NCBI GenBank assembly: GCA_041645025.1
Contig: JBAZQV010000004.1
Coordinates: 1 to 43,386 of the forward strand
From: GW2011-AR5 sp041645025
GTDB taxonomy: Archaea > Aenigmatarchaeota > Aenigmatarchaeia > GW2011-AR5
Reading direction: 5' to 3'
DNA length: 43,386 nucleotides
The position numbers and the translations under genes are program-made. This document shows positions 39,575 through 43,386 of this stretch, piece after piece. Every line of letters begins with the position of its first letter. Within the stretch, counting starts at the first letter, position 1. The notes below the pieces were generated by a model, which was given only the letters and a program-made list of their open reading frames with translations, was not told the DNA's origin and did not search any database.

Positions 39575-40323
39575 TGCTTTACCATCTCGAAGGACGTTTC
39601 CACATCCTTGGATTTGATTTTTTCAAGCTTATCAATGAACTCACGCTCACCTTTTTTTGCGTTCATGGTTTTGAATTTTACAAGGTATTCCGGAGCAGCT
39701 ATGTACCTCACATCGAGCCCGCTTTTTCTGGCACCTGTAACTATTTCCTTGATTATATTTACGCCGCCTTCCTTATAAGTTTTGATATATAATTTTGCCT
39801 TGAATTCAAACTCCTTCTGTATTATGGCCTTTTCCGCAACCAGCTTCAGCTGCTCAATCCATTTTTCCGGTATCCCGCGCTCTTTCAGAAGCTGTGGGTT
39901 TGTAAGGGAGATTTTGAAGCCTTCATATAATGAGCCAAAGTTTTCCTGCAATGTGAAGCCGACTTCCTCGTAGGCTTTATCCAACGTCTTTTTCATCGCC
40001 TCGGCAGCTATCTGCAGCATCTTCTCAGCACGCTGGTTAAGCCGGTAGTCCTTTATTTTGTTGTTTTCCTGTTTCTTGTCAACACGTTTCAATGATAGCG
40101 AGACATGATTTTCCTCTATTCTTGTAACCTTGGCAACAGCGGTCTGACCGGTTTTTATGAACTGCCTTATATCCCTTATCCAACCGCTCGATACTTCAGA
40201 AATATGTATCATGCCCTCGATGCCGTACTCTTCCAGGTATGCAAAAGCAGAGTTGGGATTGATTTTGCTTATCTTGCAAATAACAAGTTCTCCCATGCTT
40301 GGCATTCCACGTTTTTTAACCAT
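39571..40323 (-). CDS. eif2a: Translation initiation factor aIF2 subunit alpha
   Basis: 250 residues. N-terminal S1 domain (G-M-I-H-I-S-E-V-S-S-G-W-I-R, residues about 36-49, through V-S-L-S-L-K-R-V), helical middle domain (about 85-170), C-terminal alpha-beta domain (G-L-D-V-R-Y-I-A-A-P-E-Y). This matches aIF2-alpha, which with beta and gamma delivers initiator tRNA. Start fixed by AAGGTG upstream. First gene of aIF2-alpha/nop10/PAC2. Confidence 0.95.
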   Translation of the reverse strand: MVKKRGMPSMGELVICKISKINPNSAFAYLEEYGIEGMIHISEVSSGWIRDIRQFIKTGQTAVAKVTRIEENHVSLSLKRVDKKQENNKIKDYRLNQRAEKMLQIAAEAMKKTLDKAYEEVGFTLQENFGSLYEGFKISLTNPQLLKERGIPEKWIEQLKLVAEKAIIQKEFEFKAKLYIKTYKEGGVNIIKEIVTGARKSGLDVRYIAAPEYLVKFKTMNAKKGEREFIDKLEKIKSKDVETSFEMVKQ

Positions 40324-40350
40324 TTGTACACCTTCTCATAAAGTTTGTGT

Positions 40351-40365
40351 AAATGTTTATATACG
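40351..40365 (-). promoter_or_regulatory. TATA box before aIF2-alpha
   Basis: Minus-strand CGTATATAAACATTT, 28-42 bases before the start codon, with a GGTG ribosome site at 40326-40334 downstream of it. Indicates that aIF2-alpha, nop10 and the PAC2 gene have their own promoter and do not depend on S27e transcription. Confidence 0.6.
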
Positions 40366-40395
40366 TAGGGTTTTTCTTAATAATAGGGATGTTGA

Positions 40396-40953
40396 GTGAT
40401 AACAGAAAATGAATACCAGAACGCGAAGAGAAAGCCCGAATTAAGGAAAGATTTCCTGCGAATTGTTTATGAATCGAACCTCGACAACATTAATAAATAT
40501 GTTAGCCGACTTGTTTATCGACGAAAAAATCCCAGAAATTTTAAAATGAGAACTTTACGCCCCCTGCTTTCAAGTCTTGGGCTAAAAGGTCGCAGAACGT
40601 ATGTTATTGTTTACGGCGACGCATTCGAATTCTGCAAAAACCTGACCGAATTTAACAGCGTATTAAAGCATGAAAAGCAGCACGCAAAGGACACTTATAA
40701 CATTAATAGAAAATATATGGCACCTTTTTGGTATGGCTATAATACAAGCCGTTTTTTGCCTCACATTCTGCCTAAGTCATTGGTAAAAAAACTTTTCACT
40801 GAACCGAGAAAAATACAGGCAATGAGCGAATTACACGCCTGCAAAGTAAATTTGAACGACATAAAACGTAATAGAAAAGCATTTTCCAAGGAATTCATGA
40901 TATATCTCAGCAGGAAAATAGAGCAATGTTCGAGCTCATTAAAACATAATTAG
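40396..40953 (+). CDS. Predicted HExxH zinc metallopeptidase
   Basis: 185 residues from a GTG at 40396. V-L-K-H-E-K-Q-H-A-K-D (residues about 94-104) contains HExxH; A-M-S-E-L-H-A-C-K (about 137-145) downstream may give the third ligand glutamate, as in gluzincins. A basic N-terminal half precedes it. No membrane segment is clear. Encoded on the opposite strand between S27e and aIF2-alpha, which normally sit together, and it overlaps the end of the S27e gene by four bases, so it appears to have been inserted. Target unknown. Confidence 0.7.
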   Translation: MITENEYQNAKRKPELRKDFLRIVYESNLDNINKYVSRLVYRRKNPRNFKMRTLRPLLSSLGLKGRRTYVIVYGDAFEFCKNLTEFNSVLKHEKQHAKDTYNINRKYMAPFWYGYNTSRFLPHILPKSLVKKLFTEPRKIQAMSELHACKVNLNDIKRNRKAFSKEFMIYLSRKIEQCSSSLKHN

Positions 40954-41126
40954 TCCATTACTTCTTCGATTTTCGTCTTGATTTCTGCCAGGCCGCCAGT
41001 TGGCTCAGCAAGTATGGATTCACAGACGAGGCATTTCACTACGATAGCGGCTTTATTGAATATTATCTGCTCATTTCTGCATTTCTTGCATTTTACCTTG
41101 AGGAACTTGCTTTTTGGACTTCCCAT
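40950..41126 (-). CDS. rps27e: Ribosomal protein S27e (eS27)
   Basis: 58 residues. F-L-K-V-K-C-K-K-C (residues about 8-16), V-V-K-C-L-V-C-E-S-I-L-A-E-P-T-G-G (about 29-45) form the zinc ribbon and the conserved eS27 end. Usually followed directly by aIF2-alpha; here a metallopeptidase gene on the other strand lies in between. Confidence 0.95.
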   Translation of the reverse strand: MGSPKSKFLKVKCKKCRNEQIIFNKAAIVVKCLVCESILAEPTGGLAEIKTKIEEVMD

Positions 41127-41191
41127 TTTTTCACTTCAAGCAAACCTTCATCTTCAAAGATTTAAATACATTTAGAGTTACCTTACTTAGT

Positions 41192-41230
41192 GCAAACCAA
41201 GTCAACATTCTGATATATAACTTGGTTCGC
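41192..41230. repeat. Partial multi-stem element (stem A only)
   Basis: GCAAACCAAGT (41192-41202) pairs with ACTTGGTTCGC (41220-41230) with one A-C mismatch. The loop and flanks (TGATATATAA, ACATAG-GGACAAC) resemble stem A and its downstream sequence in the elements at 11652 and 42526. The rest is missing and an 82-base double-hairpin repeat stands about 20 bases further on. Confidence 0.65.
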
Positions 41231-41250
41231 ACATAGCGGACAACAAAAGC

Positions 41251-41332
41251 ATTGAGAACTTTGATTAACCCCATAATTTGTCAAAGTTCACAATAAGGAC
41301 TTTGAATGAAACATATATTATTCAAAGTCCTC
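41251..41332 (+). repeat. 82-base double-hairpin repeat, copy B
   Basis: Identical over 82 bases to copy C at 42721-42802. Stem 1 GAACTTTGA/TCAAAGTTC with a 16-base loop, then ACAATAA, then stem 2 GGACTTTGAAT/ATTCAAAGTCC with a short AT-rich loop. The sequence identity ends exactly at both edges of the element. Confidence 0.92.
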
Positions 41333-41367
41333 CATTATGTATTAATCTTTTGTTAGTCCACTATAGT

Positions 41368-41499
41368 AGAAGACATTAGTTTTTATACAAAATAATGTCT
41401 TCTGCATACACGCAAAAAGCAAAGCTTTTTGGTGCGCCGGAAAACTTTGTTTTCCGTGCGTAGCAGTGACATCATAATATGTCTGATTATTTATGTCAC
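41368..41499. repeat. Cluster of four stems before L7Ae
   Basis: AGAAGACATTA/TAATGTCTTCT (41368-41403); CAAAAAGC-aaa-GCTTTTTG (41413-41431); GGAAAAC-ttt-GTTTTCC (41439-41455); GTGACAT/ATGTCAC (41466-41499), extended by TAGCA/TGCTA around a bulge. The plan (one long-loop stem, two triloop hairpins, a closing stem) resembles the elements at 11652 and 42526, though sequence is different. The last stem borders the TATA-like GCTATATAA of the L7Ae promoter. Confidence 0.7.
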
Positions 41500-41542
41500 A
41501 TGCTATATAACGAAATACTAATACTAAATGAGGTGAAGACCA

Positions 41543-41866
41543 ATGACAAAGTCGGATTCGGATATGAAGACTGAGGACATTCTCGAGATTGTGGAAATAG
41601 CCAGAGAGACAGGAAAAATACGCAAGGGCGTGAACGAGGCTACAAAGGCAGCGGAACGCGGCATAGCAAAGGTTATTGTCGTAGCAGAGGATATAGATCC
41701 TCCGGAAATCGCGATGCACCTAGGGCCTCTTTGTGACGAGAAAAAAGTGAAACTCTTCAAAGTAGGCAGCAAGAATGAACTTGGAAGGGCAGCTGGCCTG
41801 GAAGTTTCATGCGCTGCAGTGGCTATAACAGATCTGGGCGACGCGAAGAAGAACTTCAAAGAGTAA
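41543..41866 (+). CDS. rpl7ae: Ribosomal protein L7Ae (eL8), K-turn binding protein
   Basis: 107 residues. G-K-I-R-K-G-V-N-E-A-T-K-A (residues about 24-36), V-V-A-E-D-I-D-P-P-E (about 46-55), V-K-L-F-K-V-G-S-K-N-E-L-G-R-A-A-G (about 69-85) are diagnostic. Binds kink-turns in 23S rRNA, C/D and H/ACA guide RNAs and RNase P RNA. Start fixed by GAGGTGA at 41530-41536. First gene of L7Ae/S28e/unknown/L24e. Confidence 0.96.
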   Translation: MTKSDSDMKTEDILEIVEIARETGKIRKGVNEATKAAERGIAKVIVVAEDIDPPEIAMHLGPLCDEKKVKLFKVGSKNELGRAAGLEVSCAAVAITDLGDAKKNFKE

Positions 41867-41888
41867 ATTCTCTAACAGGTAGATAATT

Positions 41889-42098
41889 ATGCCAGATGAC
41901 GCAACACCAGCAGAGATAATAGCTGTTTTTAGTAGGGCTGGGACCAAAGGGGTAACCAGCGTAAAATGCCGCGTCATAGACGGCAGAGACAAAGGCAAGA
42001 TACTTACCCGCAACGTGATGGGGCCTGTACGAATGGGCGACATAGTGATGCTGCGTGAGACTGAGATGGACTCAAGTGGCAGCTACGGGAGACGGTAA
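41889..42098 (+). CDS. rps28e: Ribosomal protein S28e (eS28)
   Basis: 69 residues. G-V-T-S-V-K-C-R-V-I-D-G-R-D-K-G-K-I-L (residues about 21-39), R-N-V-M-G-P-V-R-M-G-D-I (about 41-52) and L-R-E-T-E-M-D (about 55-61) match eS28. Same order after L7Ae as in most archaea. Confidence 0.96.
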   Translation: MPDDATPAEIIAVFSRAGTKGVTSVKCRVIDGRDKGKILTRNVMGPVRMGDIVMLRETEMDSSGSYGRR

Positions 42099-42101
42099 AT
42101 A

Positions 42102-42359
42102 ATGTTTTCGTTTGGTGTTGTTGAACGATTCGGCGAAAGAAATACGGCAGAAGAACGGTCATTTATATCCAACGGTGTTGCTGTTGTTTTTCAAAGATAC
42201 ATCGCTACGCTCCTGGGCCGCACTGCTAATGTCGTATACACATGGCATTTAAAAGACGACCCTGATACAGGCGGATCCAACCCATGCACTAGGCACAATA
42301 GTTTTACAACATTCCAAAACGGCGTTCTTAGAGAAAAACCTTGGGAGAAATATTTATGA
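42102..42359 (+). CDS. Unknown protein inserted in the S28e-L24e operon
   Basis: 85 residues, starting three bases after the S28e stop and overlapping the L24e start as ATGA. No family recognised; the middle has V-A-V-V-F-Q-R-Y-I-A-T-L-L-G-R, the end T-W-H-L-K-D-D-P-D-T-G and T-T-F-Q-N-G-V-L. In other archaea S28e and L24e are adjacent. The tight overlaps suggest it is translated and coupled. Could be a small regulator, toxin-like protein or new ribosome-associated factor; the sequence does not say. Confidence 0.6.
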   Translation: MFSFGVVERFGERNTAEERSFISNGVAVVFQRYIATLLGRTANVVYTWHLKDDPDTGGSNPCTRHNSFTTFQNGVLREKPWEKYL

Positions 42360-42514
42360 AATGTTCTTTTTGTTCAATACAAGTAGAGAAGGGCACTGGC
42401 AAGATGCTTGTTTACAGCAACGGCAAAATTTTTTATTACTGCTCCAGGAAATGCGAGAAGAACCAGCAGAATTTGCACAGGGACCCGAGAAATTTTAAAT
42501 GGGCACAAAATTAA
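42356..42514 (+). CDS. rpl24e: Ribosomal protein L24e (eL24)
   Basis: 52 residues. M-K-C-S-F-C-S (residues 1-7), G-K-M-L-V-Y-S-N-G-K-I-F-Y-Y-C-S-R-K-C-E (about 15-34) and R-D-P-R-N-F-K-W (about 42-49) with the CxxC/CxxxC zinc site match eL24. The gene for NDK, often next in archaea, is absent; a repeat-rich region follows. Confidence 0.95.
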   Translation: MKCSFCSIQVEKGTGKMLVYSNGKIFYYCSRKCEKNQQNLHRDPRNFKWAQN

Positions 42515-42525
42515 GGATAATTATA

Positions 42526-42678
42526 GCTAACCAAGTAAAGAATCTGGATATTATACCTTGGTTTGCTATATGCTGACCAACTTTTATAATACAAGAAAGA
42601 ACAAAGTTCTTTCTGTACACAAAGAACTACAAGTTCTTTGTTGTACCAGAATATTAAGTTGGTCAACTATAAACTGAA
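42526..42678. repeat. Multi-stem structured element, full copy 2
   Basis: Stem A AACCAAG/CTTGGTT (42529-42535 with 42557-42563); stem B GACCAACTT/AAGTTGGTC (42575-42583 with 42656-42664); inner hairpins AGAAAGAAC-aaa-GTTCTTTCT (42594-42614) and CAAAGAACT/AGTTCTTTG (42620-42640). Compared with copy 1 at 11652, stem B and hairpin 1 are the same but the loop is inverted (aaa for ttt), and hairpin 2 has changed on both sides while staying paired. It begins 11 bases after L24e. Confidence 0.87.
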
Positions 42679-42720
42679 AGCGAAAGAGGAAGTAGTCAAC
42701 ATAAACCGGCCGCTTGGGCT

Positions 42721-42802
42721 ATTGAGAACTTTGATTAACCCCATAATTTGTCAAAGTTCACAATAAGGACTTTGAATGAAACATATATTATTCAAAGTCC
42801 TC
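42721..42802 (+). repeat. 82-base double-hairpin repeat, copy C
   Basis: Identical to copy B, 1.47 kb upstream, in the same orientation. Like copy B it follows a multi-stem element (about 40 bases after it here). Lies downstream of the convergent CBS gene, 34 bases from its stop. Confidence 0.92.
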
Positions 42803-42836
42803 TATTCGATGAACGATCTCCGAGCAACACCTTTAG

Positions 42837-43301
42837 TTATTTTTCCAAACGTTCGAGCTCTTTTATTATGTCTGCTTTTGTCAATATGCCTATTAGTTTT
42901 CCTTTCTCTACAACAGGCAGCCGGTCCACGCCGTGGGAACTGATGAGCTTTGCAGCCTTGTAAATATCAGCGTCTTCCTCTATGAAAACTACCTTTTTCT
43001 TCATGAATTCCCTTACTTTCATGTTAAGCATCTTCTTGAGCTGGGCTTTCATGTTGTCATATTTGCTTGATTTGATAACAGCCACCACCAACGAGAACAT
43101 GTCGCCACCTTTGTTTATTTTTTCATAGACATCCATTGTGCGTATGATGTCAGTTTGAGTGACTATGCCGACTAGTTTGCCCCTGTCAACGACAGGGCAA
43201 CCGCTTATTTTTTTGTCAGCAAGAATACGAACAACCTTTCCCAGCGTGTCGGTAGGTCGTACGGTTATCGGTTTTTTTGTCATTATGTCCCTGACTTTCA
43301 T
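42837..43301 (-). CDS. CBS-domain pair protein
   Basis: 154 residues, two CBS motifs. First: M-T-K-K-P-I-T-V-R-P-T-D-T-L (residues about 7-20), I-S-G-C-P-V-V-D-R-G-K-L-V-G-I-V-T (about 33-49). Second: M-K-K-K-V-V-F-I-E-E-D (about 99-109), V-D-R-L-P-V-V-E-K-G-K-L-I-G-I-L-T (about 124-141). Stand-alone CBS pairs bind adenine nucleotides or SAM and regulate partners not visible here. A TATA-like CATTTAAACT lies about 30-40 bases upstream (43331-43340). Confidence 0.92.
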   Translation of the reverse strand: MKVRDIMTKKPITVRPTDTLGKVVRILADKKISGCPVVDRGKLVGIVTQTDIIRTMDVYEKINKGGDMFSLVVAVIKSSKYDNMKAQLKKMLNMKVREFMKKKVVFIEEDADIYKAAKLISSHGVDRLPVVEKGKLIGILTKADIIKELERLEK

Positions 43302-43386
43302 GTATGCTAATTGGATGCGGGCAAATAAAAAGTTTAAATGCTTTGGCTTTCAACCTATTAGGATAACGATAGACGCACTTCGTGCG

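Noticed and set aside
24436..42640. CRISPR array because of repeated short palindromes
   Set aside because: The repeats are dispersed, differ in sequence and have no regular spacers; no cas genes are present.
43374..43386. CGCAC-ttc-GTGCG hairpin at the window end
   Set aside because: It is cut by the window boundary and there is no context to interpret it.

Overview
The window is archaeal and most likely from a small-genome DPANN lineage. Archaeal markers are Sec61-beta, RpoK, aIF2-alpha, Nop10, aCbf5, L7Ae, S28e, L24e, L44e, S27e, L10e, GINS, Bud32, a geranylgeranyl-reductase-family protein, TATA boxes 25-40 bases before starts, GGTG-type ribosome binding sites, and a tRNA with a bulge-helix-bulge intron. 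The DNA primase is a single PriS-PriL fusion, as known from Nanoarchaeum and relatives. I cannot name the phylum safely. No transposase, integrase or CRISPR array was found.

Layout. 1-1124: small membrane proteins. 1184-1720: RNase P RNA. 1720-7557: accessory region of three segments separated by direct repeats of the RNase P RNA 3' end (two AAA/DUF4143-type ATPases, an HNH nuclease, a winged-helix protein, an orphan TrmB-like effector domain, a truncated HTH remnant). 7556-13528: pentapeptide-repeat protein, MsrB, small proteins, sugar epimerase, Sec61-beta, family-2 glycosyltransferase, thymidylate kinase and a set of small unknowns. 13645-19732: tandem Lrp-type regulator, then a leftward operon RHH-like protein / smc / methyltransferase / DHFR-like reductase / scpA / scpB. 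19778-26466: RnfD-like membrane protein, lipid reductase, PQQ beta-propeller, bud32, rpsO, fused primase, transglutaminase-like protein. 26580-31883: GINS, L44e, EMC3-like insertase, Cbf5, IMP cyclohydrolase, a bacterial-type AICAR transformylase interrupted by an in-frame TGA, Trm112. 31884-33540: HD hydrolase, intron-containing tRNA-Ser(GGA), and a TumE/TumA-like toxin-antitoxin pair bounded by a repeat of the tRNA 3' end. 33618-37488: antiporter, L10e, membrane proteins. 37588-41126: leftward translation/transcription genes S2, RpoK, PAC2, Nop10, aIF2-alpha and S27e, with a metallopeptidase gene on the opposite strand between the last two. 41543-42514: L7Ae / S28e / unknown / L24e. 42837-43301: CBS protein.

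The most unusual content lies between genes. Four kinds of structured repeats recur: (1) an 82-base double hairpin in three copies; (2) a roughly 150-base multi-stem element in two full copies and one partial copy, with compensatory changes; (3) a 40-base AACATATTAT-containing repeat downstream of three gene blocks; (4) paired hairpins with AAA or TTT triloops. A separate ~90-base leader is duplicated before rpsB and before the PAC2 gene, with covarying stems and a hairpin beside each start codon. Two stable RNA genes (rnpB and tRNA-Ser) each have their 3' end duplicated around accessory cargo, which looks like integration by elements that no longer carry, or never carried, their own integrase.
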